Below the pieces are notes generated by a model. That model searched no databases. It was not told where the DNA came from and was given only the letters and a program-made list of their open reading frames with translations. This document shows, in pieces, positions 32,536 to 39,366 of a stretch of DNA of 64,000 nucleotides (positions are counted from its first letter, which is position 1; every line of letters begins with the position of its first letter). Position numbers and translations under genes: made by a program. The DNA is from Kitasatospora aureofaciens. GTDB taxonomy: Bacteria > Actinomycetota > Actinomycetes > Streptomycetales > Streptomycetaceae. The stretch lies in NCBI RefSeq assembly GCF_001188955.3, contig NZ_JPRF03000032.1, forward strand, positions 186,001 to 250,000. The letters run 5' to 3'.

Positions 32536-32904
32536 GTGTTCTCCCTCGAACTCCCCCCTGACTGGTCGGTCCCGCGCGAGGAGTTGCGCGAGGCCACCTC
32601 GCGCGCCGGGTGGAAGCCCGACCTGGTCGCCGACGCCGAGGTCGCGCTCCTCGAACTCTTCGTCAACGCCTGGCGCCACGGCGGCAGTGCGGCGCCCTTG
32701 GTGGTCGTCCTCATCATCGGCAGCGTCCTGCGCGTCTCCGTCAGTGACCAGAACCCGCTGTTCCCCGCCCAGCGCGACGACCCCGACCCCTACGCCGTCT
32801 CCGGCCGGGGCCTGCACCTCGTCCGCTCGCTCACCCACCGCTTCGGCACGGAGCCCCGCAAGGCCGGCAAGTCCGTCTGGTTCGAGCTGGACGCCGCCGC
32901 GTGA
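32536..32904 (+). CDS. AbaA-like HATPase (anti-sigma-type ATP-binding protein)
   Basis: The 122-aa single-domain ATPase has N-box ALLELFVNAWRHGG, G1 region VSVSDQNP and G2 VSGRGLHLVRSLTHRFG. Such proteins accompany WhiJ/DUF397 pairs in Streptomyces. The GTG start was chosen because GGAGG (32524-32528) lies 7 nt upstream; the longer frame has no such signal. It is the first gene of a three-gene overlapping unit. Confidence 0.9.
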   Translation: MFSLELPPDWSVPREELREATSRAGWKPDLVADAEVALLELFVNAWRHGGSAAPLVVVLIIGSVLRVSVSDQNPLFPAQRDDPDPYAVSGRGLHLVRSLTHRFGTEPRKAGKSVWFELDAAA

Positions 32905-33200
32905 GCGCCGTCCCCGCCTCCGCCTCCGCCGCCGACGACCGCAGCGGACGTCCGATCGAGCCGGACGACCCGCTGATGCGCACCTACACCGAGATCGAAG
33001 TCACCTACCTGCTCGCCGAACTCGCCGAGCGCGGCCGCCGGTTCGGCCTCCTCTGGCCCTCCGCCACCACCGACAGCGTGGTGGACGGCCGCGTCCTCGT
33101 CCGCTTCGGCAACGCGCCGGCCAGCACCGTGCTCAACCTCCTCACCCTCCTCCGCTCCCACGACAACAGCAGTGAGGACGACACCCCGTGCGACTCCTGA
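32901..33200 (+). CDS. hypothetical protein (99 aa)
   Basis: The GTG start overlaps the HATPase stop (GTGA), so it is translationally coupled. The core is a helix-strand unit (RTYTEIEVTYLLAELAERGRR, TTDSVVDGRVLVRFGNAPAS) with no recognised domain or membrane segment. Its end overlaps the start of the next small gene. It is likely a component of the same regulatory module. Confidence 0.75.
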   Translation: MSAVPASASAADDRSGRPIEPDDPLMRTYTEIEVTYLLAELAERGRRFGLLWPSATTDSVVDGRVLVRFGNAPASTVLNLLTLLRSHDNSSEDDTPCDS

Positions 33201-33346
33201 TCGGCCTCGCCCTCCTCTCCCTCCTGATCCTCGCCATCGCCGTCCTCGGCCTCGGCGCGATCGCCGTCCTGCGGATGCCCCACCGCCCGGACGACGTCAC
33301 CGCGACCACCCCCGCCCCGGCCCGCGACCGCCAACCGGTGGCCTGA
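33188..33346 (+). CDS. small single-pass membrane protein (52 aa)
   Basis: It starts at a GTG inside the end of the 99-aa gene (13-bp overlap). The first 30 residues form one strong membrane helix (LLIGLALLSLLILAIAVLGL, then GAIAVL), followed by a short Pro/Ala/Thr tail. It completes a HATPase, soluble protein, membrane protein unit and may anchor the module to the membrane (inference). Confidence 0.65.
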   Translation: MRLLIGLALLSLLILAIAVLGLGAIAVLRMPHRPDDVTATTPAPARDRQPVA

Positions 33347-33389
33347 CCCCCCGCCCCTCCCACGCCGCCCGGCCGGATCCACCGGGCGG

Positions 33390-34349
33390 CTACCGAGGGG
33401 CCGGACTGTCCGACGTCGAGCGTGCGAAGGTGCGGCGGTAGGCGGTGGGGGTGGTGTCCAGTGCGCGCCGGAAGTGCAGCCGCAGGTTGGCTGCCGTGCC
33501 CAGCCCGCAGTCCCGCGCCACCTGATCCACCGAGAGCTCCGTGGTTTCCAGCATTTCCCGTGCCCTGCCGACCCGGGCGTTGAGCAGCCACTGCAACGGG
33601 GTCGTGCCCGTCTCCTCGGTGAACCGGCGCATGAAGGTGCGCTGAGAGACGCCCGCGTGCCGGGCGAGCACGCGCAGCGTGAGCGGCTCGCCGAGCCGTT
33701 GCAGGGCCCATCCCCGGGTACTGGAGAGCGACGCCTCACCGGCCACCGCGACAGGGGCCGGCACGTACTGGGCCTGTCCACCGTCGCGATGCGGGGCGGC
33801 GACCAGACCGCGGGCGAGCTGGTTGGCCACCTCCGCGCCCAGGTCGCGGCGCACGATGTGCAGGCACAGGTCGATGCCGCAGCACACTCCGGCCGAGGTG
33901 AGCACGTCGCCCTCGTCGACGTAGAGCACGTCGCGGTCGACCGTGACGGCCGGGAAGCCCCGCTCGAACTCGTCGATGTGCTTCCAGTGGGTCGTGGCGT
34001 GCAGCCCGTCCAGTACGCCCGCCGCGGCCAGCGCGAAGGCGCCCGTGCAGATCGACACCACACGCCTGCCCCGGTCGCGGGCTTCGGCCAACGCGTCGAG
34101 TACGGCGTCCGGCAAGGGGAGGAGCGGTTCGAATCCCGGCACGATCACGGTGTCGGCGGCGCGCACCTGCTCCAGGCCCCCGTCGGCGACCAGGGCGAAG
34201 CCCGCGCTGGTGGCCACCTTCGCGTCCAGCGCGCACAGGGTCATCTCGTAGGGGGTCTCCGGCCGGGCGGTGAAGATCTGGGCCGGGATCGCCAGGTCGA
34301 GCGGGGTGACCCCGTCCAGCGCCAGGACCGCGACTCGATGCACTGCCAT
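33390..34349 (-). CDS. GlxA-type regulator (DJ-1/PfpI domain plus AraC helix-turn-helix)
   Basis: The 319-aa protein has an amidotransferase-like DJ-1/PfpI domain (about residues 5-170; SICTGAFALAAAGVLDG with the nucleophile-elbow Cys, THWKHIDEF) and an AraC-type double helix-turn-helix (about 215-305; LRVLARHAGVSQRTFMRRFT, VDQVARDCGLGTAANLRLHF). It probably activates or represses the divergent HD-RidA operon. Confidence 0.93.
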   Translation of the reverse strand: MAVHRVAVLALDGVTPLDLAIPAQIFTARPETPYEMTLCALDAKVATSAGFALVADGGLEQVRAADTVIVPGFEPLLPLPDAVLDALAEARDRGRRVVSICTGAFALAAAGVLDGLHATTHWKHIDEFERGFPAVTVDRDVLYVDEGDVLTSAGVCCGIDLCLHIVRRDLGAEVANQLARGLVAAPHRDGGQAQYVPAPVAVAGEASLSSTRGWALQRLGEPLTLRVLARHAGVSQRTFMRRFTEETGTTPLQWLLNARVGRAREMLETTELSVDQVARDCGLGTAANLRLHFRRALDTTPTAYRRTFARSTSDSPAPR

Positions 34350-34383
34350 GGCAAGATTCTATCGAAGTATGGAAACTTTGCCT
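34350..34383. promoter_or_regulatory. AT-rich divergent control region with imperfect inverted repeat
   Basis: The segment directly before the GlxA ATG begins GGCAAGATTC and ends GAAACTTTGCC, an imperfect inverted repeat in unusually AT-rich sequence. It is a candidate GlxA binding site and promoter for one or both genes. Confidence 0.35.
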
Positions 34384-34420
34384 CTCACCAGGTCAGAGGG
34401 GTCGCGGCCAGGCTGAAGAC

Positions 34421-35095
34421 ATGACCGGACCTACCCACGAGGCGACCGCCGACCTGATCACGCTGCCCGGCACACCGCTTGCCGACGCCGTCGTGAACCT
34501 CATCCGGCCGGTGGAAACGCCGTCCGTCTTCAACCACAGCATCCGCAGCTACCTGTTCGCCCGGCTGGTGGCCGGCCGGCTCGGCCTGGCCGCCGGCCAC
34601 GACTACCAGGACGACCTGTTGTTCGCCGCGTGCGCGATGCACGACCTCGGCCTGGCGTCGGACGGCCCGCACAGCCAGCGGTTCGAGGTCGAGGGCGCCG
34701 ACCGGGCCGCCTCGTTCCTGACCGACCGCGGAGTATCCGCAGCCGACGCCGACCAGGTCTGGCAGGCCATCGCCCTGCACACCTCCTCGGGCATCGCGGA
34801 ACGCCGCGGCACGCTGTGCGTGCTCGTCCGCGAGGGCGTCACCCTCGACTTCGGCGGCCGAGTGGGCGCCAACCACGTCGACGCCGTCACCGACGAGCAG
34901 GCCGACGCCGTGCACGCCGCCTATCCACGGCTGGACATGATCCGCTCACTCACCGACGCGATCGTCGCGCAGGCCGCGAAGGAGCCGAAGAACGCACCCC
35001 GGTACACGACCCCCGGCGAACTCCTCCGCGAACGCGAGACCTTCGGACGGACCCGGCTGGAGCACTTCTACCGTTCGTCCCGCTGGGGCAGCTGA
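34421..35095 (+). CDS. HD-domain hydrolase
   Basis: The 224-aa protein has the HD metal-site pattern: H in FNHSIRSYLFARL, the HD pair in AACAMHDLGLA, and H in IALHTSSGIA. The arrangement resembles the cyanamide hydratase-like HD family. It precedes a RidA-family gene by 46 bp, so the two probably form an operon that handles a reactive nitrogen compound. The substrate is unknown. Confidence 0.88.
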   Translation: MTGPTHEATADLITLPGTPLADAVVNLIRPVETPSVFNHSIRSYLFARLVAGRLGLAAGHDYQDDLLFAACAMHDLGLASDGPHSQRFEVEGADRAASFLTDRGVSAADADQVWQAIALHTSSGIAERRGTLCVLVREGVTLDFGGRVGANHVDAVTDEQADAVHAAYPRLDMIRSLTDAIVAQAAKEPKNAPRYTTPGELLRERETFGRTRLEHFYRSSRWGS

Positions 35096-35141
35096 CTCCA
35101 CGGAGCCGACGGCCCGTCAACAAGGAAAGAGGAGCACCGCA

Positions 35142-35564
35142 ATGACCGCCCACACCGTCGAGGTTCCCGAGGACAACGCAGTCTTCGGGCAAACCACCAG
35201 CGCCTTCGCGAGCTTCGGCTATTCCGCCGCGGTCCGCGCGCACGGCCTCCTGTTCATCGCCGGAACGATCGGCCGCCGTGCCGACGGAACCATTCCGGAC
35301 ACCATCGAGGAGCAGACCGAGATCGCCCTCCGGAAGATCGAGGAGATCCTTCGGCTGGAGAACCTCGATACGTCCGCCCTCGTCGACGTCACCAGCTACC
35401 ACGTCGACATCCGCCGGCACCTGCCCGGCTTCATCGAGGCCAAGAAGCGCCTCGTCCGAGCCCCCTACCCGACCTGGACGATCATCGGGGTCAGCGGCCT
35501 CGCCAGCCCGGGACTCCTCGTCGAGATCCGCGCGACCGCCGCGTACCCCGACGCACCCCGGTAG
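35142..35564 (+). CDS. RidA family protein
   Basis: The 140-aa protein is a YjgF/RidA fold protein (GLLFIAGTIGRRADGTIPD, QTEIALRKIEEIL, RAPYPTWTIIGVSGLASPGL, VEIRATAAYP). RidA proteins hydrolyse reactive enamines and imines, using an arginine that would correspond to the late IRATA arginine here. AAGGAAAGAGG precedes the ATG. It is downstream of the HD hydrolase and followed by a terminator. Confidence 0.92.
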   Translation: MTAHTVEVPEDNAVFGQTTSAFASFGYSAAVRAHGLLFIAGTIGRRADGTIPDTIEEQTEIALRKIEEILRLENLDTSALVDVTSYHVDIRRHLPGFIEAKKRLVRAPYPTWTIIGVSGLASPGLLVEIRATAAYPDAPR

Positions 35565-35587
35565 ACCGCCGTTCCCGGGTCCGGGCT

Positions 35588-35612
35588 CTCTCCTGGGCTG
35601 GGCCCAGGAGAG
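35588..35612 (+). terminator. 11-bp perfect stem-loop
   Basis: CTCTCCTGGGC and GCCCAGGAGAG pair over a 3-nt loop, 24 bp after the RidA stop. Confidence 0.8.
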
Positions 35613-35789
35613 ATCACCGTCCGGATCCGGGCCGGCGTTTGCGGACTCGCCTCGGCCGCGCAGGCACGCGGGCTGACCACGGAGGAGCAGCGCGACCGGC
35701 TCCACACAGACCTGGCGGCCGCCGGCGAACAGGGCGCTTTCCACCTGTCGGTGACGATCTTCGCAGCCGTCGCACACCGGCCCGGCTGA
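35613..35789 (+). pseudogene. C-terminal remnant of a class I methyltransferase
   Basis: One plus-strand frame without a start codon reads GLASAAQARGLTTEEQRDRL, DLAAAGEQGAFHLSVTIFAA and ends VAHRPG-stop. This is the pattern of the last helix and strand of small SAM methyltransferases (x-E-E-x-R...D-L-A-A-A...F-x-x-S-x-T-x-F-A-x-x-G/A-x-R). The rest of the domain is absent. The assignment rests on pattern memory only. Confidence 0.45.
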
Positions 35790-35798
35790 CCGACTGCT

Positions 35799-36350
35799 TC
35801 AGCCCAACGAGCGGGCCCACTCCGCAAGTCGTGTGAAGTCGCCCGCCGTCAGCCCGACCTTCGGGTCGACGCGGTGGAGCAGCGCCGGGCCGTCGTGACG
35901 GGCCCGGACCCAGGAGCGGTCCGCGTCCGTGATGTGGTCGTCGACCCAGGCGAAGGGGCGGCCCCGGGCCCAGGCGACGATCTCCGGCGTCTTCCAGAAC
36001 ACCCCGCCCTCCGGTTCGGGCCGCGGCTCGGACCAGGTGATGAACGGCAGTTCGGGCAGCCCGAGGACCGGCGCGATGAAGGCGTTGGCCTCCTCCTCCC
36101 AGGTCGTCGCCCACACCAGGTCGTAGGGCAGCGCGGTGAGCGCGGGCCCGTGCTCCGGGTTGAGCCAGACCCGCAGCGGCTTCGGCCGCTTGTGGGGCGT
36201 GCCCCACCAGGCGAGCCGGCGGCGCTCGGCGGCCGCCCAGCGCGGCGTCACCAGCCGGTGGGTGCCGTACCCCTCGGGCCGCCGGTGGGGCTTCCCCGCA
36301 TCGGGGTTCAGCGGCCCGTCCACGTCCAGCAGCAGCACCGGCCGCACCAT
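35799..36350 (-). CDS. HAD-like hydrolase (small secondary-metabolite/phosphatase type)
   Basis: The 183-aa protein begins with the HAD nucleophile strand PVLLLDVDGPLNP (D10, D12), has an ATTWEEEANAF motif after the second core strand, and a late acidic motif in FAWVDDHITDADR. The lysine motif is weak. Proteins of this type are annotated as HAD domain-containing hypothetical proteins in Streptomyces. GGGAGG lies 6 nt before the ATG. The substrate is unknown. Confidence 0.8.
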   Translation of the reverse strand: MVRPVLLLDVDGPLNPDAGKPHRRPEGYGTHRLVTPRWAAAERRRLAWWGTPHKRPKPLRVWLNPEHGPALTALPYDLVWATTWEEEANAFIAPVLGLPELPFITWSEPRPEPEGGVFWKTPEIVAWARGRPFAWVDDHITDADRSWVRARHDGPALLHRVDPKVGLTAGDFTRLAEWARSLG

Positions 36351-36457
36351 GGAGCACCTCCCTCGATCGCCCCCGCACGTCAGCGGCCGGGACGGCCTGC
36401 GCCCAACGCCATGACGGCAGTCTTCTGACCCGCTGGCACGGGCTCAACAGCATTTCG

Positions 36458-36484
36458 CAGGAAGTCGGCCCGGTCGACTTCCTG
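36458..36484. repeat. AAGTCG/CGACTT palindrome, copy C
   Basis: CAGGAAGTCG and CGACTTCCTG are perfect 10-bp arms around gcccggt, in the divergent region before the PH-like membrane protein. The core matches the palindrome at 3002-3022 at nearly every position. Confidence 0.65.
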
Positions 36485-36548
36485 TTCCTGCCGGGCCCGG
36501 CTTGGACGGGTGAGCAACGAGCCATGGTGCTCGGGTGGTTGGTGGGTC

Positions 36549-36554
36549 TACGTT
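36549..36554 (+). promoter_or_regulatory. -10 element of a probable leaderless promoter
   Basis: TACGTT ends 6 nt before a GTG start. There is no ribosome binding site, which fits initiation at the first transcribed base. This also decides the start of the next gene. Confidence 0.4.
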
Positions 36555-36560
36555 GGCGCG

Positions 36561-37130
36561 GTGAGTGCTTCGACTGGCGCCGTACGAAGACGGCGCGTGT
36601 TCTTCTCCGTCGGCTGGGCCGTACTCCTGGCGGCGGTCGTGGTGCCGCCGTTGGTGGTCGGGCCGGCGTTCGCGCGTTCGGGGGCGTTGATCGCGTCCGG
36701 GCTGGTGGCGGCGCTCGGGCCCGCCGTCCTGCTGGAGGCCGCGACGGCGCGGCGCAGGAGCGTGCGGGTGGCCGGCGGGGTGGTGCGGGCGCGCACCTGG
36801 TCGGGCGAGCGGGAGGTGGACCTGCGGGACCTCGCCATCGTGCGTGCCTGGGAGGCTATTTCGAGGGACGGTGCGCGGACCTTCGTCTCGCTGGCGGACC
36901 GCTCCGGCGGCTGGGTGGTCCTGCTCGCCGACGGCGGGCGCCGGCAGCTGATCGCCGACGCGGTGCGCAGGCACGGCGCGGGCTACGTCTCGCCGTGGGC
37001 CCTGGGCCTGCTGGGCCTCGAGCCCACCCGGTGGTACGCCGCGGGCGGTCGGGTACTCGGGCTCCTCTTCGTGTTCGTCGCGCTGCTCCCGGCTGGAATG
37101 CTGCTCGCCGCGGCCGTCGCCCAGCGCTGA
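36561..37130 (+). CDS. PH-like-domain membrane protein
   Basis: The 189-aa protein has two N-terminal membrane helices (FFSVGWAVLLAAVVVPPLVV and the ALIASGLVAALGPAVLL segment), a central beta-rich domain of PH-like type (VRVAGGVVRARTWSGEREVD, TFVSLADRSGGWVVLLADGG) and one C-terminal helix (GLLFVFVALLPAGMLLAAA). The role is unknown. The GTG was chosen over one at 36510 because of the -10-like TACGTT just upstream. Confidence 0.7.
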   Translation: MSASTGAVRRRRVFFSVGWAVLLAAVVVPPLVVGPAFARSGALIASGLVAALGPAVLLEAATARRRSVRVAGGVVRARTWSGEREVDLRDLAIVRAWEAISRDGARTFVSLADRSGGWVVLLADGGRRQLIADAVRRHGAGYVSPWALGLLGLEPTRWYAAGGRVLGLLFVFVALLPAGMLLAAAVAQR

Positions 37131-37140
37131 GCCGCCGGCC

Positions 37141-37299
37141 TCAGCAGTAACCGTGCAGCGCGGCGGGGGATCCGGGCGCGAGACTCGGCCAGGGGCGTTC
37201 GGGGATCTGGTCGCCCTCGACGAGGACGAGGACCAGGAAGGGGTCGGCGGGCGCGTGCCCGGCAGCCGGGAGGACTGCCCGTACGGCCGCGGCACCGGC
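37141..37299 (-). pseudogene. possible decayed C-terminal coding fragment
   Basis: A minus-strand frame reads ADPFLVLVLVEGDQIPERPW and ends PAALHGYC-stop, with coding-like composition and no usable start. A neighbouring frame just upstream (PPNHADPLVSAFPALI) could be its continuation across a frameshift. No family is recognised, so this may be chance. Confidence 0.3.
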
Positions 37300-37388
37300 C
37301 GCCAATCAATGCGGGGAACGCGGAGACCAGCGGGTCGGCGTGGTTCGGGGGCAGCCGCACAGACCGAGCACAGGCAGTGGCCGGGAAG

Positions 37389-37982
37389 TCACGGCTTCCG
37401 CCAGGTCAGCGAGTACCGCCGTAGCAGGTGCCACCGGTAGCGCACGCCGGGCAGCACCTGCTCTGCCGCCTCCCGCACCCGCCGGTAGCCCATCCCCGGC
37501 GCGGCCTCCGGCATGCCCGTCGGGCCCCCGGCACGCCGGAGCACCTTCACGGTCCGCACCAGCGGCGCGGCCGCCACCCGCCGGGCCCAGTCCGCCGCCG
37601 TCTCCTCCCGCGCCAGGCCGACCACCACCAGCACCCCACCGGGGCAAAGCAGTTCTCTCATCCGGGTCAGCGCGGCCGTGAAGTCCATGTGGTGGACGGC
37701 CGTCACCGAGCAGACGAAGTCGAAGCCCTCGGCGGGCAGGTCGACCGTCAGGAAGTCCCCCTCCAGGAAGGTGGGTTCGGCGTGCAGCGCCCGGGCCCGG
37801 GCGACCATCCCGGCCGAGCTGTCCACCCCGACCACCCGGCCGCACCGCCGCGCCAGCTTCGCCGCCAGCAGCCCGTCCCCGCACCCCACGTCCAGCGCCG
37901 CCCCGCACTCCGGCGGCACCGCCCGCAGGATCCCGGCGTGCCGCGCCACATTGGTGTTCCAGTACGGCTGTTCCTCGCGCAT
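37389..37982 (-). CDS. class I SAM-dependent methyltransferase
   Basis: The 197-aa protein has motif I ALDVGCGDGLLAAKLA (about residues 29-44), VVGVDSS, the GDFLTVDLPAEGFDFV motif II region and VTAVHHMD. The N-terminus EEQPYWNTNVARHA and the ending YRWHLLRRYSLTWRKP match a small-molecule methyltransferase type common in actinomycetes. The start is an ATG preceded by GGGGGG. The substrate is unknown. Confidence 0.88.
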   Translation of the reverse strand: MREEQPYWNTNVARHAGILRAVPPECGAALDVGCGDGLLAAKLARRCGRVVGVDSSAGMVARARALHAEPTFLEGDFLTVDLPAEGFDFVCSVTAVHHMDFTAALTRMRELLCPGGVLVVVGLAREETAADWARRVAAAPLVRTVKVLRRAGGPTGMPEAAPGMGYRRVREAAEQVLPGVRYRWHLLRRYSLTWRKP

Positions 37983-38021
37983 CCCCCCACGGTAGGGGTC
38001 GGCAGGCCCCGCCGTGCGAGC

Positions 38022-38612
38022 ATGGGCGACATGTGGGACGTCGAGGGCGTACGCGCACGACTGCGGGAGCTGGCAGAGGCGGATCCGCGGTACCGGCGTT
38101 TCGGCGCGAACCGGCACCGGTACCGGTTGGATCCGCCGGTGCCGGAGCCGGAGATCGCCCGCTTCGAGGCGGCGCACGGTTTCGAACTTCCGTCTTCGTA
38201 CCGGGCGTTCATCACCACCGTCGGAGGCGGCGGCGCCGGTCCGAACTACGGGTTGTACCGCTGGGGCAGTACCACCTGGGCTCGCCTGCAGACCGACCTG
38301 GGCCCCGACTGGGCCGATCACTTCGCCGTCCCCTTCCCGCACACCGAACGGTTCCAGCCCTGGCCCGAGTTGGAGATCTGCGCCCGGCACACCCCGGACG
38401 ACGAGTCCTTCGACCCCTGCTGGTTCACCGGATCGATGGTGCTGTCCGAGCTCGGTTGCGGTGGGTTCCTGCGGCTGGTGGTGACCGGCGAGGCCCGTGG
38501 CCAGGTGTGGTCGGACGACCTCGCGTACGACAAGGGCCTGAATCCCGGGCCGCAGTTCCGGGACTGGTACCTGGACTGGTTGGCGAGGGAAGTGTCGACC
38601 CCGGGAGGGTAG
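38022..38612 (+). CDS. SMI1/KNR4 family protein
   Basis: The 196-aa protein has the SMI1/KNR4 pattern: PVPEPEIARFEAAHGFELPS, SYRAFITTVGGGGAGPNYGLY, and a C-terminal CGGFLRLVVTGEARGQVW, LNPGPQFRDWYLDWL. Members of this superfamily include immunity proteins against contact-dependent toxins. No toxin gene is adjacent, so an orphan immunity or housekeeping role is possible. An ATG three codons later is an alternative start. It ends one base from the stop of the convergent racemase. Confidence 0.85.
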   Translation: MGDMWDVEGVRARLRELAEADPRYRRFGANRHRYRLDPPVPEPEIARFEAAHGFELPSSYRAFITTVGGGGAGPNYGLYRWGSTTWARLQTDLGPDWADHFAVPFPHTERFQPWPELEICARHTPDDESFDPCWFTGSMVLSELGCGGFLRLVVTGEARGQVWSDDLAYDKGLNPGPQFRDWYLDWLAREVSTPGG

Positions 38613-38613
38613 G

Positions 38614-39309
38614 TCAGTCCTCCGCCAGGGCGGCCGACACGGCGGCCTCGGCGTGCAGGCGGGCGGTGGGGAAGACCGGGACGGGGCTGTCCCCGGGCCC
38701 GACGAGGAGTTCGATCTCGGTGCAGCCGAGGACGATGCCTTCGGCGCCCGCCGCGACCAGTTCCTGGATGACCTGCCGGTACGCCGTCCGCGCCTCCTCG
38801 CGGACCACCCCGACGCACAGTTCCTCGTAGATCACCCGGTGCACCAGGGCGCGGGACTCGGCGTCGGGGACGAGGACGTCCAGGCCGCCGGAGGCCAACC
38901 GGCCCCGGTAGAAGTCCTGTTCCATGGTGAACGCCGTCCCCAGCAGCCCGATCCGCCGCAAGCCCGCCGCCCGGACCGCGTCCGCCGTGGCGTCGGCCAG
39001 GTGCAGCAGCGGGACGGTCACCGCGGCCGCGACCTGGTCGGCGACCTTGTGCATGGTGTTGGTGCAGATCAGCAGCAGTTCCGCGCCCGCGGCCTCCAGT
39101 GAGCGGGCCGCGTCCGCGAGGACGGCGCCGGCCTCCTCCCACCGCCCCGCCGCCTGCAGCTGCTCGATGTCGGCGAAGTCGACCGAGTGGAGCACGAGTC
39201 GGGCGGAGTGCAGGCCGCCGAGCCGGGCGCGGGTGAGTTCGTTCAGGGTGCGGTAGTACTCGGCGGTGGATTCCCAGCTCATTCCGCCGATCAGGCCGAG
39301 GGTTTTCAT
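38614..39309 (-). CDS. aspartate/glutamate racemase family protein
   Basis: The 231-aa protein is a cofactor-independent amino acid racemase with the two catalytic cysteines in ICTNTMHKVAD (first half) and VLGCTEIELLV (second half). The N-terminus KTLGLIGGMSWESTAEYYR is typical of the YgeA/aspartate racemase group. The likely product is a D-amino acid for cell wall or regulatory use. Confidence 0.92.
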   Translation of the reverse strand: MKTLGLIGGMSWESTAEYYRTLNELTRARLGGLHSARLVLHSVDFADIEQLQAAGRWEEAGAVLADAARSLEAAGAELLLICTNTMHKVADQVAAAVTVPLLHLADATADAVRAAGLRRIGLLGTAFTMEQDFYRGRLASGGLDVLVPDAESRALVHRVIYEELCVGVVREEARTAYRQVIQELVAAGAEGIVLGCTEIELLVGPGDSPVPVFPTARLHAEAAVSAALAED

Positions 39310-39366
39310 GCGGCCATTTATAAGCCAAGCGGGAAAATCAAGGCAAGTGCATAAGGATATCTTTGA

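Noticed and set aside
38022..38612. SMI1/KNR4 gene as part of a toxin-immunity locus
   Set aside because: No polymorphic toxin, secretion marker or further immunity gene lies next to it, so only the family assignment is kept.
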